Part shown: positions 41,850-49,888 of the stretch, in pieces | How positions within the stretch are numbered: the first letter of the stretch is position 1 | How the letters are laid out: each line of letters begins with the position of its first letter | Source: CAVVKW01 sp963749035 | GTDB lineage: Bacteria; Verrucomicrobiota; Verrucomicrobiia; Chthoniobacterales; JAATET01 | NCBI GenBank assembly: GCA_963749035.1 | Contig: CAVVKW010000004.1 | Span: 1,240,001 to 1,304,000 of the forward strand | Direction of reading: 5' to 3' | DNA length: 64,000 bases | Notes under the pieces: model-generated | Seen by the model: only the letters and a program-made list of their open reading frames with translations | What the model was told of the DNA's origin: nothing | The model's database searches: none | Position numbers and translations under genes: made by a program

Positions 41850-42049
41850 TTCCGGGCGGCGCGGGGGGTGGATTTGCGGGGGGCGGGGCGGGTCGAGCGG
41901 GTATCAGATACCCCGGACCCGCAAAAGGTGTCTGATACCTCTGTCAAAAATTTCTCGCAGCTTTTCCGAATCAGAAAGCTCACCGATCTCTCGGACGCGA
42001 CAGCGCGAGCCTTCAGTTCCCGTTCCATCGCCTTGGGCATCAGATACAT
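41846..42049 (-). CDS. Ribbon-helix-helix regulator 1
   Basis: 67 residues. KAMERELKARAVASERSVSFLIRKSCEKFL is an RHH (CopG/Arc-like) fold: a strand then two helices. The Arg/Pro-rich C-terminal tail is encoded through two operator repeats (VSDT twice). A third operator covers the start codon (42036-42048). Probably a DNA-binding regulator of the prophage switch or its cargo genes, autoregulated through these sites. Confidence 0.7.
   Translation of the reverse strand: MYLMPKAMERELKARAVASERSVSFLIRKSCEKFLTEVSDTFCGSGVSDTRSTRPAPRKSTPRAARK
41900..41939. promoter_or_regulatory. Two operator palindromes inside RHH gene 1
   Basis: GGTATCAGATACC (41900-41912), a perfect 13-bp palindrome, and GGTGTCTGATACC (41927-41939), one mismatch in the half-site, with centres 27 bp apart (about 2.5 helical turns). 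They encode the repeated peptide VSDT. Probable binding sites for the RHH repressors. Confidence 0.6.
42036..42048. promoter_or_regulatory. Operator-like site over the start of RHH gene 1
   Basis: GGCATCAGATACA, 11 of 13 matches to GGTATCAGATACC, covers the second to fifth codons of the 67-residue gene. Weaker than the other copies. Suggests autoregulation. Confidence 0.4.
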
Positions 42050-42234
42050 TAACGGTTGTCATTTTCTTTGTTCCAATCTGGGTCGAGTTTGTATTCATCC
42101 GCCGCAATCTGGCGGATTAATTTTCCCAAGTCACCTCCCGTGGCTTTGTCGGCAATCTTCTGGAGCGCTTCCCGCATTTTTTTGGGCATTGGCACCGAGA
42201 CAACTGTCTTATCTGGGTGAGGTTGCTTGGGCAT
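42049..42234 (-). CDS. Ribbon-helix-helix regulator 2
   Basis: 61 residues. TVVSVPMPKKMREALQKIAD, then GKLIRQIAADEY, is a MetJ/Arc-type RHH with the DNA-contact strand TVVSVPMP. It is the first gene of the leftward early operon; its ATG is 11 bp from an operator (42245-42257) and from a TTGACG promoter hexamer (minus strand, 42271-42266). Likely a repressor controlling this divergent region. Confidence 0.75.
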   Translation of the reverse strand: MPKQPHPDKTVVSVPMPKKMREALQKIADKATGGDLGKLIRQIAADEYKLDPDWNKENDNR

Positions 42235-42242
42235 GTGAGAAA

Positions 42243-42271
42243 TAGGTATATGATACCTTGCCGACCGTCAA
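42243..42271 (-). promoter_or_regulatory. Promoter of the leftward early operon with overlapping operator
   Basis: TTGACG -35 (42271-42266) and TACCTA or TATACC -10 (42248-42243 or 42250-42245), spacing 17 or 15 bp. The palindrome GGTATATGATACC (42245-42257) covers the -10, so a bound RHH protein would block RNA polymerase. The same site lies between this promoter and the rightward cargo genes starting at 42316. Confidence 0.5.
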
Positions 42272-42315
42272 CAAAAAATCTCGAATTATTTTCCGCACCC
42301 GATAAAACGCCCGGA

Positions 42316-42486
42316 ATGAAACCCCTCGCCCTCCTCTCCATCCTCGCCCTCGCAGCGTTGACACCACTCCCGTCACTCCTCGCCGCCCGCGGTTGCAGCG
42401 GGTCCGACTCCTGCTCCGCCTGCAAAAGTTGCACCGGCTGCAAGCACTGCGCGAAAGACGGCGGGAAGTGCGGAGTGTGCAAGTAA
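42316..42486 (+). CDS. Secreted Cys-rich peptide (prophage cargo)
   Basis: 56 residues from ATG 42316. Signal peptide MKPLALLSILALAALTPLPSLLA, then a compact domain with eight cysteines: CSGSDSCSACKSCTGCKHCA, KDGGKCGVCK. The CxxC spacing suggests metal (zinc, copper) or disulfide bonds, as in small Cys-rich exported peptides of Planctomycetes and Verrucomicrobia. First gene of the rightward cargo block. Role unknown. Confidence 0.65.
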   Translation: MKPLALLSILALAALTPLPSLLAARGCSGSDSCSACKSCTGCKHCAKDGGKCGVCK

Positions 42487-42497
42487 AACGCCGAAAG

Positions 42498-43235
42498 ATG
42501 AAACGGCTTGCTCTCTTCTTAATCGCCGCGATTTCGCTGTGCGCTTCGGCCAACGCCAAGGAAATCGCGCTCGAATTCGAAGTTAATGTCGATTACCACC
42601 AGAGCTTCTCAGGGTCCCGATTCCACTATGAAGATGAAAAATTCGAGTGGACAATGGTTGTCGACACCCGATCCCTCGCCATTCAGCGGAACGTGTATTC
42701 TAGCGGTAGCGTATCCGCTTCCACGTTCTTTCCCGGCTCCTCGGTTCCGCCAACCCAGTATTCAAGGGCGTATACAGACGGTCGCCAATTATTGGATTAT
42801 TCTATGACCCCGACAATTTCCAGAGACTATTCCTCAAGCTCTAACAACACTTTTCAAGGAATATCCCTATCCGCCACCGCCCAATCGGAATTTTCATTTT
42901 CGAGACCCAGAGAATCATTCCGTCGAGGCGTCCGCTTAAATTTGGATTTGGGCGCAGGAGACTCCGCCACCACCTTCAATTCCGAGACTTTCGTGGCCTA
43001 CATGCAATCGTTGATTGGCAACGAAGACTTTTCCTACTTCGACGACCAAACCTACACTCAATATTACACATCCGGTTACTCCGAAAGGCTCGGCGCGACG
43101 GGCTACTTTGGGACCGCAACTCTCCTCAGCGTAAACGCTGTTCCCGAGCCGGGGACGGTAGGGTTGATCTTCGTTGGCCTCGGCGCTTGCCTGTTCGCTG
43201 GTCGCCGATTTCGCCGGGCCGTCCCTGTAAAATGA
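42498..43235 (+). CDS. PEP-CTERM surface protein encoded by the prophage
   Basis: 245 residues from ATG 42498 (MKRLALFLIAAISLCASANA, signal peptide). Beta-rich, Ser/Tyr-rich middle without a known domain; C-terminus AVPEPGTVGLIFVGLGACLF, then AGRRFRRA, is a PEP-CTERM sorting tail. It sits 11 bp after the Cys-rich peptide gene, so they are probably co-transcribed. A host-type envelope sorting signal in a prophage suggests a lysogenic-conversion (moron) gene that alters the cell surface. Lower GC in the middle (codons with A/T thirds) than the late genes. Confidence 0.82.
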   Translation: MKRLALFLIAAISLCASANAKEIALEFEVNVDYHQSFSGSRFHYEDEKFEWTMVVDTRSLAIQRNVYSSGSVSASTFFPGSSVPPTQYSRAYTDGRQLLDYSMTPTISRDYSSSSNNTFQGISLSATAQSEFSFSRPRESFRRGVRLNLDLGAGDSATTFNSETFVAYMQSLIGNEDFSYFDDQTYTQYYTSGYSERLGATGYFGTATLLSVNAVPEPGTVGLIFVGLGACLFAGRRFRRAVPVK

Positions 43236-43432
43236 ACGCCCCGCAATTCGACTCCGACGGCTACCAGTTCGACATTGCCGAACTCAACGGCGAGGAGTTG
43301 CCCGACCTTGCGAAAATCGAGGTTGTCCCCCGCTCCGAGGCCGAGGTGCCGTCAGCGTCGGAAGCTCGTCACGCGCTGGCCTCGCCACCCGCAGCCATCC
43401 CCGGCGCTTCGCATTCCACGCTGGTCGAATAG
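43232..43432 (+). CDS. Small hypothetical protein overlapping the tail gene end
   Basis: 66 residues, ATG overlaps the stop of the PEP-CTERM gene (ATGA), MNAPQFDSDGYQFDIAELNG. The C-terminal third is antisense to the end of the late gene D. The acidic first half looks coding; the tail may be accidental. Low confidence. Confidence 0.35.
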   Translation: MNAPQFDSDGYQFDIAELNGEELPDLAKIEVVPRSEAEVPSASEARHALASPPAAIPGASHSTLVE

Positions 43433-44445
43433 CCGCTCCGGCTGATCTTGTGCTCGGCTCGCTTGATGAGCCATTGGCCGTTCACCTTCTCGCGGAAGCC
43501 CACGGCCTGAACGAGCATCTCCGCCGCAAGGTCCGTGCGTCCCGGCATCGAGAAGCTCGCTGTGCGCGTCCGCCGAGCGAAATTATCCAGATACGTCTCC
43601 CCCGCCCGCGTCGCCTCCTCCTCCGTCGCGAAAGCGTGCGGATGCTCGTAAGTCTTCTCGCCTCCGAATCCAGCCGATCCACCGATATTCACGAGCGGGG
43701 CGTCCCCACCGAAGCCGGGAATGCTCTCGGCATCCCCGGTCGACACCTCACCGGTCTCGCCCTGCTCGTTGTCGTGCCAGCGGGTCTTGACGCCCGTGTA
43801 GGTTTCGCGCTTCGCCAGCGTCACAGAGTGGGTCGTGTGTTCCGTCGCGATGATTACCGCGCCCGGCAGCGAAAGCCCGGAGATTGAAAGCCCAGCCCCG
43901 CGCCGCGCAAAGACCATCCGGCCAAACATCGGCTTCATCACTGCGCCCGCGTCCCGAGCGATGCGGGTGAGGAGGTTCATATCGCTTTCGTTCGTCTGGT
44001 CGATGTGCGGCACCGGGAGCGAGGCCAAGGTCGGATCAATCGCCGCCTGCAATCCGTGTTCATTCGCCAGCGTCTCGATGATCGCGCCCAAGGTCGTGGC
44101 GTCGAACGACCGGGATTTTCGTGACTGCAGGGGCACAAGCCCGTCCGCGCTCTCGAACGGCGCGGCCTTCGCCTCGATGGTGATCGAGTCCGGCGGACCT
44201 TTCAGGGTCACCCGCTCGACAGTGAAAAGCCCCATATCGCGAAGGTCGGTGAGGTATCCCATCGACACGGCGACCGTCGCGCCCTCCTCCGGGACTTGGA
44301 TGGTGCCGAGCGCGTCCTCGAGTTCGATGGTGAGGCTGTCGGACTCCTCGCCCGCCGCGTCGGAGACCGAGAGCGAAATGAGGTGATCGGCGTAGGTGCC
44401 GGTGAAGTCGATCCCTCCGGACGTGATGAGAAACGCGGGCCTCAT
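43369..44445 (-). CDS. D: Phage late control protein / tail hub protein (P2 gpD-like)
   Basis: 358 residues. N-terminal RPAFLITSGGIDFTGTYADHLISLSVSDA, DSLTIELED, and the central QTNESDMNLLTRIARDAGAVMKPM segment match P2 gpD, the baseplate hub that caps the tail tube. C-terminal RAEHKISRSGYSTSVECE. Last gene of the P2-type tail order; it overlaps gpX by 4 bp. Confidence 0.9.
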   Translation of the reverse strand: MRPAFLITSGGIDFTGTYADHLISLSVSDAAGEESDSLTIELEDALGTIQVPEEGATVAVSMGYLTDLRDMGLFTVERVTLKGPPDSITIEAKAAPFESADGLVPLQSRKSRSFDATTLGAIIETLANEHGLQAAIDPTLASLPVPHIDQTNESDMNLLTRIARDAGAVMKPMFGRMVFARRGAGLSISGLSLPGAVIIATEHTTHSVTLAKRETYTGVKTRWHDNEQGETGEVSTGDAESIPGFGGDAPLVNIGGSAGFGGEKTYEHPHAFATEEEATRAGETYLDNFARRTRTASFSMPGRTDLAAEMLVQAVGFREKVNGQWLIKRAEHKISRSGYSTSVECEAPGMAAGGEASA

Positions 44446-44651
44446 GAGAAGAGCCGCACTACGTCTTTCCGTGGCGGCGGCACGTCTGGCAGCGAAATCA
44501 CGATTCCGGCCGGCAGCTCCGGGCCGAGATCGGCGAGCCGATAATTCGCCGCGTAGACCGCCTCAACCTCGCCGCCGCTCGTCTGCCCGTAGTAGCGGAA
44601 CGCCACGTCGTCGACCATGTCGCCGTCTTTAGATTGGTAGGAGGCTTCCAT
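44442..44651 (-). CDS. X: Tail protein X (P2 gpX-like, LysM-type)
   Basis: 69 residues. KDGDMVDDVAFRYYGQTSGG and YAANYRLADLGPELPAG are the standard gpX pattern, a short LysM-related baseplate protein. Start ATG 44651 lies inside the end of the upstream U gene (23-bp overlap), as in other P2-like phages. Confidence 0.88.
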   Translation of the reverse strand: MEASYQSKDGDMVDDVAFRYYGQTSGGEVEAVYAANYRLADLGPELPAGIVISLPDVPPPRKDVVRLFS

Positions 44652-45027
44652 AGCGTTTGATTTGGATGTTGAACTCGATCTTTCGCGGGAGGCCGTCGGG
44701 CCAGAATACCGTCTCGGTGTGCCCGATGTGAACGATCACCCACAATCCCAGAAGAAAACCCGTTCCTGTAATCAGCGGCAGCGGTAATCCGATATCGGCT
44801 TGCGCCCGCATGATCTCGATTTGCGCCAGTCCCCCGCGAAACGACGGCAAAATCGTTCCCTTGAATTGACGAAGCTCCGTCGACTGCCCCACGAACTGGA
44901 GCGACGGATACCCGCCCACACGCGCCTGTTCCGCCCACTCCCAATCCTGCGTTCGGAATTGCTCGTCGTAAGCGGCGGTGTCGATGGAAAATCGAAACAC
45001 CCCGAGCATCATCATCACCGTCGGCAT
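44629..45027 (-). CDS. U: Tail protein U (P2 gpU-like)
   Basis: 132 residues; MMLGVFRFSIDTAAYDEQFR opening and KIEFNIQIKRYG ending match gpU, a tail-assembly/hub protein. Directly after the tape measure gene, as in P2. Confidence 0.88.
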   Translation of the reverse strand: MPTVMMMLGVFRFSIDTAAYDEQFRTQDWEWAEQARVGGYPSLQFVGQSTELRQFKGTILPSFRGGLAQIEIMRAQADIGLPLPLITGTGFLLGLWVIVHIGHTETVFWPDGLPRKIEFNIQIKRYGSLLPI

Positions 45028-45043
45028 CGCTTTACCTCCTCAT

Positions 45044-47401
45044 TCATGCCATTGCCAAGTGGTCGTCGTAGAGCGCCCCGCCACCACCCGATCCCCCGCC
45101 CAACTTGCGGACCACCGCCGCCGCGAGCGATTCCTCGGACTGACCGGGCGCGGCGGTGATGTTAAACGTGTTCGTGTTGCCGGAATTGATCGTGCGTGCG
45201 GTCGAGGCGGAGTCGTTCGCCCCCCGGATCGGCATCGCGTCAGGATCCCCCCAGCTCGCCGACGCGCCGCCCGCATTTCCGGCGGGTGCCGACGCGCCGC
45301 CTCCCATGAAGCTCCCGACCTTCGCGCCCATCTCGCCGACCCACGCGACTTTCTCCCCGATCCAATCCAGCGCACCGGACCAAGCGCCCTTCACGGCTTC
45401 GAGAGGATTCCATGAAAAGACGGATTTGATCGTCGCGAGAAGCTCATCCAGCTTGGCCCTTGCGTCCGACACGAATAACGCGATCCAAGACTTGATCGCG
45501 CCCCATGTCGCTTCCGCCCATTCCAGAATCACCGCTTTAGTAGTCGAGAACCAATACGTGATCCCATCCCAGAGCACCTCCAATTCACCCGGGAAGGCGG
45601 CGAGCGCGTCGACGATGGTCGTGATGGCGTCGACCAGCGCCGCGATCTCCTTGACGGAGTTGTCGACGAAATCCGCGACGTTTTCGGCCCATCCCGGCAG
45701 GGCGAGAGCAAATTGCTCGCCGATCTTCGACATCCACCCCTTGAGCGTCTCCCAGGCGGGCGCGAGCCTGTCGCCCAGACTGCCAAAAGCGTCAACGACC
45801 CGGTTGTAGGACGGCTCGATCTTCGGCCAGATGGTATTCCAATTTCTCCAGATTAAATATGCCGCACCGCCGATCACGGCAGCTACTGCTGCGATTGTCC
45901 ACCCGACCGGCCCCATCGCCGCCAGAAACGCGCCAATCCGAGCGCCGACCATTTTGAGGCCCCCGCCAAGCCCGAGGAAGTTGAGAAGAAATTTCCCGAT
46001 ACCGAAGCCAGCCTTACCGAAGGCAAGTCCAAGTTGCAGAAGCGCAAGCGCAAGCGGAGCGAGTTTCAGACCGACTAGAATTAACGCAAGATTTTTCCAT
46101 CCGCCGACGAAATCCGCGAGCTTGCGCGTGAATGCCGCAACCGCCGCGCCCGCCTCCCACGCCCACTCGAAAAACGCTTTTAGCTTCCTCCCCGTCACGT
46201 CCGCCCATTTTTGAAGCTCGCCGGAGTCAGCCATCGCGTTGAATTGCGTCAGTAGCCCATCGAGCTTCCCCTTCATCCAGTCGAAGAGTCCCGCCGCCAT
46301 CACGGTATTGGTGAATCGAGTCCACTGGTCCCCAAGGTTGCTCATCATGCCACCCCAGGTCCGCGATAGCTTGTCCATCGCGCCCGCGTATTTCTCGTTC
46401 ATGATCGCTTCCAAGGTGGATTGAATCATGGCGCGATTCCCCTTCTCGACATCCTTCGTCACCTGCTCCCCGGCGGCGTTCGTGTAGGTGTAGCTCGTCA
46501 CCTCGCCCTTCGTGGACGCCTTGATTCCGAACTCCTTCATTCGCTCGTTCTCGCCCGTCACCGCGTCGGCGATGGCCTCGACGGCCTGCATCACGTCCTT
46601 ACCCATCGCCGCGCTGGTGTCGCCCAGCGTCTTCATGAGGCCCGTCGTCGGGTCCATCCCGTAGGCACGAAGTTTCACGAAAGCATCGGTCACTTGCGCG
46701 AGGTCGTAAGGAGTCCGGGAAGCGAAGTCCGACACCCAATCCATCGCCTTGTTCGCTCCCTCGACGCTACCCTCGGTCGTCTGGAGGATTGTGCGGAACT
46801 TCTCGAAATCGACCGCCGTGTCGACGAACTGCGATTTGAAAAAATACGCAAGCCCCGCCCCGGCGAGCATCGTCTGTGTTCCGAGCCTTCGCGCCTTCGC
46901 GCCGACGTTCGCCATTGCAGACCCGACGCCAGCAGTTTGCACCATCGCTAAGCCCGTCATCATCCCTTTTGTCCGCTGCGCCGAGCGTTCCAGCCGCGCC
47001 ATCTCAGAAGTCAGGCGGTTCGTGTTCACGCCCGCGCGCGCCATTTCGCCGGAGAGTTGATTCACGGAAGCCGATTCCCGATCGACGGATACGCGGAGCC
47101 GATCCACCACGCCCTTCTGCCGCTCGAAGTCGGCAGTCAACTTCTTCGACGGCGTTCCGGCTTGCTTCATCTCCCGGCCCAGCCGGTCAAGCTCGTCGGT
47201 CGCGCGCTTCAGGTCGCCTCGTTTGCTCGCGAGCGACGCCATGGATGCTTCGAGTTTCTTGATGCCGGATTGGTTCTTCCCGACCTTCATCAAGCCTTGA
47301 TTCAGCTTGCCCATCATCCCTTCCAGTCCGCCGAAGGAGGCTTTCACCGAAGATCCCAGCTCCGCGCCGACTGAAATGAGGGCTGAAAATTTCTTCGTCA
47401 T
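45044..47401 (-). CDS. T: Tail tape measure protein (P2 gpT-like)
   Basis: 785 residues, the length that sets tail length. N-terminal helical coil with many Ala/Gly (MARAGVNTNRLTSEMARLER), TP901/P2 tape-measure domain (DFEKFRTILQTTEGSVEGAN, AFVKLRAYGMDPTTG), a hydrophobic middle (about residues 430-530) for membrane insertion and a C-terminal Ser/Gly-rich tail. Preceded by gpE/E' with an ATGA overlap at 47398-47401. Confidence 0.92.
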   Translation of the reverse strand: MTKKFSALISVGAELGSSVKASFGGLEGMMGKLNQGLMKVGKNQSGIKKLEASMASLASKRGDLKRATDELDRLGREMKQAGTPSKKLTADFERQKGVVDRLRVSVDRESASVNQLSGEMARAGVNTNRLTSEMARLERSAQRTKGMMTGLAMVQTAGVGSAMANVGAKARRLGTQTMLAGAGLAYFFKSQFVDTAVDFEKFRTILQTTEGSVEGANKAMDWVSDFASRTPYDLAQVTDAFVKLRAYGMDPTTGLMKTLGDTSAAMGKDVMQAVEAIADAVTGENERMKEFGIKASTKGEVTSYTYTNAAGEQVTKDVEKGNRAMIQSTLEAIMNEKYAGAMDKLSRTWGGMMSNLGDQWTRFTNTVMAAGLFDWMKGKLDGLLTQFNAMADSGELQKWADVTGRKLKAFFEWAWEAGAAVAAFTRKLADFVGGWKNLALILVGLKLAPLALALLQLGLAFGKAGFGIGKFLLNFLGLGGGLKMVGARIGAFLAAMGPVGWTIAAVAAVIGGAAYLIWRNWNTIWPKIEPSYNRVVDAFGSLGDRLAPAWETLKGWMSKIGEQFALALPGWAENVADFVDNSVKEIAALVDAITTIVDALAAFPGELEVLWDGITYWFSTTKAVILEWAEATWGAIKSWIALFVSDARAKLDELLATIKSVFSWNPLEAVKGAWSGALDWIGEKVAWVGEMGAKVGSFMGGGASAPAGNAGGASASWGDPDAMPIRGANDSASTARTINSGNTNTFNITAAPGQSEESLAAAVVRKLGGGSGGGGALYDDHLAMA

Positions 47402-47541
47402 CGCTGTTTCGGAATCTCCTCAACGCACGCGAAAAGCTCCCCGAGTTCGAGGTCAAGAATCTCCGCGCGACTCCAGCCCGTGAACGACGCCAACGACAGG
47501 ACAGCCCGCCGCAACGTCCGCTCGTCCACGTCTAAAAAAAA
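47398..47541 (-). CDS. Tail assembly protein E' reached by -1 frameshift
   Basis: From the run of eight Ts (minus strand, 47541-47534) the -1 frame reads LDVDERTLRRAVLSLASFTG through GELFACVEEIPKQR, ending TGA at 47400-47398. This gives the gpE-E' extension (about 45 residues) known from P2. The zero frame stops at TAG 47534-47532 right after the slip. Zero-frame product GDFF-stop versus frameshift GDFFLDVDERTL. Confidence 0.8.
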   Translation of the reverse strand, partial: FFLDVDERTLRRAVLSLASFTGWSRAEILDLELGELFACVEEIPKQR

Positions 47542-47777
47542 TCGCCGATCTTGTCCTGAACGCTCTTCAAGTCCCCCGCGTCGATTTGGCAGACTTGCTC
47601 GAACGTGATGCCCGCGAGATTCGCGATCATGTGGAAGGCCATCGCCAGATCGTCGCCACCGCTCAACCGTCGCGCGGCCAGGATGTCCTCGCCCTTGGCG
47701 CGGCGGAATTTCAGCGTCTTGACTTCGGTCCCGTCGATTTTGATCGGGTATTTCAGATGTGCTTCGATGGAGTCCAT
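47532..47777 (-). CDS. E: Tail assembly protein E (P2 gpE-like)
   Basis: 81 residues from ATG 47777 (MDSIEAHLKYPIKIDGTEVK), which fits the family start better than the upstream M at 47825. KTLKFRRAKGEDILAARRLSGG and FHMIANLAGITFEQVCQIDA are typical. Ends at the poly-T frameshift site. Chaperone of the tape measure protein. Confidence 0.88.
   Translation of the reverse strand: MDSIEAHLKYPIKIDGTEVKTLKFRRAKGEDILAARRLSGGDDLAMAFHMIANLAGITFEQVCQIDAGDLKSVQDKIGDFF
47534..47541 (-). other. Programmed -1 ribosomal frameshift site (poly-T)
   Basis: Minus strand reads GGC GAT TTT TTT TAG ACG, with eight consecutive Ts. Slipping back one base joins frame E to frame E' (TTA GAC). The position and product match P2 E/E'. 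Confidence 0.75.
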
Positions 47778-47781
47778 AAGA

Positions 47782-48294
47782 TCAGATGCCGAGCGCGTTG
47801 CGTTGGCCGGCGAGGCGGTCGACACCGTTGACGACGCGCTTCATGTTGAGAACGTCGATGTCGTGGAGGGTCCGTCCGTCCTGCGTGTAAACGTAGGCGG
47901 TGAGGTCCATGTTGAATTTCAGCGTCGACTTTTGGCCCGCTTGCCACGCACCCGGCTCCATCGAGCGGATCGTTCCCGTCATGCGGACCACGACGGGAGT
48001 CACGGCGGCGACGGCGAAGGATTCCAGCGCCCCACGAGCGACCACGGCAACCGTCGCGCCCGGAGCCACACCCCAGAGAGCGAGGACATTCACGTCGTAT
48101 TTTGAGAGCGTAAACGAGGACTCCATTTTCTCCTGTCCCATTTCCACGGCGACGGAGGTATCGAGACCGCCCGCGCGGTAGTCCTCGACCGTGAGAGCGA
48201 GCGTGGGAAGCTGCAGTTCATCGCAGTTGCCCGCGTGTCCGCGACCGTCGACGAAAAGATTGAAGTTTTTAAGGATATTCGCGGCTGCGCTCAT
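47782..48294 (-). CDS. FII: Major tail tube protein (P2 gpFII-like)
   Basis: 170 residues. NFNLFVDGRGHAGNCDELQLPTLALTVEDYRAGG and the closing LHDIDVLNMKRVVNGVDRLAGQR are standard gpFII segments. Forms the inner tube of the contractile tail. Confidence 0.9.
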   Translation of the reverse strand: MSAAANILKNFNLFVDGRGHAGNCDELQLPTLALTVEDYRAGGLDTSVAVEMGQEKMESSFTLSKYDVNVLALWGVAPGATVAVVARGALESFAVAAVTPVVVRMTGTIRSMEPGAWQAGQKSTLKFNMDLTAYVYTQDGRTLHDIDVLNMKRVVNGVDRLAGQRNALGI

Positions 48295-48300
48295 GGTCGA

Positions 48301-49809
48301 TTAATTGGTGGAGACGAGTTCTTCGATGTAGTCGTTCGTGAGGATCGACTTGAAGGTGATGTGTTCCGCTGGGTAAGGCGGCGTGAAGTCGAAGCAGAAA
48401 AACACCTTACCCTGCGCGATGTTCGCCGGGGTGTTCAGATCGGGGTCGGGCCAGCACTTGCCGCCGAGGATCGCGCCTTGTGCCTGGAGGGTCCGCATGT
48501 AGTCCGTCACGCCGCCCGCCACGTCTTCGAGGTAGGTCTTGGTGATGTTGCGGTCAACGGCCCAGAGGTGGGCGCGGAGGAGGCTGTCGTTGATGATGTC
48601 CGCCGTGCGCCGGACCGAAAGGAAGGCGAACTTCGGATCGGCGGAGAGCGAGCGGTTGCCCCAGAGGCGGAATCCGTCCTGCCGGATGATGGTCGCGACG
48701 TTCGCTTCGTTGAGGAGGTTCGCGCGAGTGTTCGGATCGCCGAGGGTGAAGTCGACCGGGCGAGACGTGCCGACGATGCCCGCGATTTCTTGATTCGATG
48801 GACTCCACCAGAATCCCCGCTCGTTGTCGCTCTTAGCGATCAGGCCCGCGACGCGAGCGGAGGCAGGTTCCGAGATGGGCGCGCCGTTGCGGACCACCTT
48901 CACGGCGGGATCGATGAGAAAGATTCGGTCGCTTCCGAAGTCGCCCGCCGCGTTCACGGCGGCGGCGTCGTTCGTGTTCGGCCCGTCGGCGATGATCACC
49001 GCGCGGAGGCGGTTTGCCACTCCGAGGAGTTCGGCGAGGACGCCGTTTGTCGAGTCACCCGTGAAGCCGGGAGCGATGAGCACGCGAGGCACGAGGCCCA
49101 GCGCGGACTCCGCGCCGAGGAAGACGTGAACGCCCTCGTATTGGCCCGCGCCCGAGACGCCGCCGATGATGTTGTCTTCCGTCGCGGCTAGGTCTGCACC
49201 CTCCGCGACACGCACGATAACGACCACCGCGCCCGTCTGGTCAAAGATGCCGTCGATCGCGCTGAAGAGCGTCCCGGCTTCGCCGAGCTTCGCGGCCTCG
49301 GTGCGATTCGCCGCGATGAGGACAGGCGTATTGAGGGGAAAGGGTTCGTCGACACCGCCGGTGAGAAAGGTTTTCGCGGCGGCGGCCAGAATTCCCGCGC
49401 CGCTGCTCCCGATGTCGTTTGCTACGGCGACGAGAGCGCCCGCGCCGACGTGGGCGTCGATGGCGGCCTTGAGTAGCGTTGCCGTGGTCGTGATCGCACC
49501 CGCCCCGCTGGTCGCGAGGCTGACGGTGATCGCGTTGCCGTCGAGAGTGATTGCCAGCGCCGACGTGTTCGCGCCGGGGTCAACGAGGGTGATCGAGATT
49601 CCGTTGCCGAGTGCGCCGATGGCCTTCGAGGTCAGCACGAGCGCGGAGTTTTCGCCTCGCGATCCGATCACCGCGTCGGCCTTGGTGTCCCCCGCCGCGT
49701 TCGGCGCGGTGCCGATCAGACCGATGGTCGAGCTGCGAGTGGTGCGGATCGGACGACGACCGTCCGAGACTTCGAGGACTTCGACCCCGTGGAGAAATTG
49801 TTCAGGCAT
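48301..49809 (-). CDS. FI: Tail sheath protein (P2 gpFI-like)
   Basis: 502 residues. N-terminal FLHGVEVLEVSDGRRPIRTTRSS and the C-terminal DLNTPANIAQGKVFFCFDFTPPYPAEHITF are typical of gpFI sheath proteins. The centre (residues about 60-165) has an Ala/Gly/Thr-rich insertion not in P2, a variable domain on the sheath exterior. Preceded by the candidate late promoter at 49837-49884. Confidence 0.92.
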   Translation of the reverse strand: MPEQFLHGVEVLEVSDGRRPIRTTRSSTIGLIGTAPNAAGDTKADAVIGSRGENSALVLTSKAIGALGNGISITLVDPGANTSALAITLDGNAITVSLATSGAGAITTTATLLKAAIDAHVGAGALVAVANDIGSSGAGILAAAAKTFLTGGVDEPFPLNTPVLIAANRTEAAKLGEAGTLFSAIDGIFDQTGAVVVIVRVAEGADLAATEDNIIGGVSGAGQYEGVHVFLGAESALGLVPRVLIAPGFTGDSTNGVLAELLGVANRLRAVIIADGPNTNDAAAVNAAGDFGSDRIFLIDPAVKVVRNGAPISEPASARVAGLIAKSDNERGFWWSPSNQEIAGIVGTSRPVDFTLGDPNTRANLLNEANVATIIRQDGFRLWGNRSLSADPKFAFLSVRRTADIINDSLLRAHLWAVDRNITKTYLEDVAGGVTDYMRTLQAQGAILGGKCWPDPDLNTPANIAQGKVFFCFDFTPPYPAEHITFKSILTNDYIEELVSTN

Positions 49810-49836
49810 GGAAAGTAGATTCGGTTTGCGAGTTCA

Positions 49837-49884
49837 GGCCGAAAGATAGGAAGTGGCGCGTTTCCGGTCTTGTGCGGAAATTTG
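49837..49884 (-). promoter_or_regulatory. Candidate late promoter, copy 3 (upstream of sheath)
   Basis: Minus strand CAAATTTCCGCACAAGACC, then GGAAA (49884-49861), 11 bp, then CCTATCTTTCGGCC (49850-49837) 28 bp before the sheath ATG. Shares the same block with 57222-57270 and, less closely, 62186-62228. See findings. Confidence 0.65.
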
Positions 49885-49888
49885 TGGG

